This document shows positions 6,050 to 8,083 of a stretch of 8,083 nt of DNA, in pieces. The position numbers and the translations under genes were made by a program. The DNA is from Coriobacteriia bacterium (GTDB lineage: Bacteria; Actinomycetota; Coriobacteriia; Coriobacteriales; QAMH01). The stretch covers positions 1 through 8,083 of the forward strand of contig CAAEQF010000050.1 of the NCBI GenBank assembly GCA_900758075.1, in the 5' to 3' direction. The notes under the pieces are model-generated. The model did no database searches, was not told the origin of the DNA, and was given only the letters and a program-made list of their open reading frames with translations. Every line of letters starts with the position of its first letter. The stretch's first letter is position 1.

Positions 6050-8083
<2,034 letters not shown>

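Overview
The window looks like chromosomal core DNA of a high-GC Gram-positive bacterium, most likely a member of the Coriobacteriia (Actinomycetota). This is inferred from three things. Coding regions are GC-rich. The gene order is that of the Bacillus/Clostridium clpC-to-yacP cluster, which is not typical of Streptomyces or Mycobacterium. The EF-Tu sequence is of Gram-positive type, and all four tRNA genes encode their 3' CCA. The genus cannot be fixed by eye. Every gene I can support is on the minus strand, so transcription runs from position 8083 towards 1.

Layout in the direction of transcription. (1) clpC, 5'-truncated by the window edge (8083-6050), encodes the AAA+ unfoldase of the Clp protease and is followed by a strong hairpin. 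(2) A compact run follows: disA (diadenylate cyclase, short form), ispD and ispF (MEP isoprenoid pathway), cysS (cysteinyl-tRNA synthetase), rlmB (TrmH-family 23S rRNA 2'-O-methyltransferase) and yacP/rae1 (NYN-domain RNase). Spacings are 26, 4 and 76 nt, then overlaps of 11 and 22 nt. (3) tRNA-Thr(UGU) lies only 20 nt after yacP. (4) A 185-nt spacer carries a near-consensus promoter. (5) A tRNA-Tyr(GUA), tRNA-Thr(GGU), tRNA-Met(CAU) cluster follows. (6) A 99-nt leader with its own promoter and a UUCG-capped hairpin precedes tuf (EF-Tu), which is cut by the window start at residue 188.

The genes share a protein-synthesis and homeostasis theme: tRNA supply, charging of tRNA-Cys, rRNA modification, ribosome-associated mRNA cleavage, elongation factor, protein quality control, plus c-di-AMP and isoprenoid precursor synthesis. 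I see no mobile element, CRISPR array, phage gene or defence system. This is an ordinary housekeeping region. The items most worth a second look are the DisA homologue that lacks its linker and HhH DNA-binding part, the streamlined version of the Bacillus gene order, the Thr-Tyr-Thr-Met-tuf arrangement resembling E. coli thrU-tyrU-glyT-thrT-tufB, and the structured leader of tuf.
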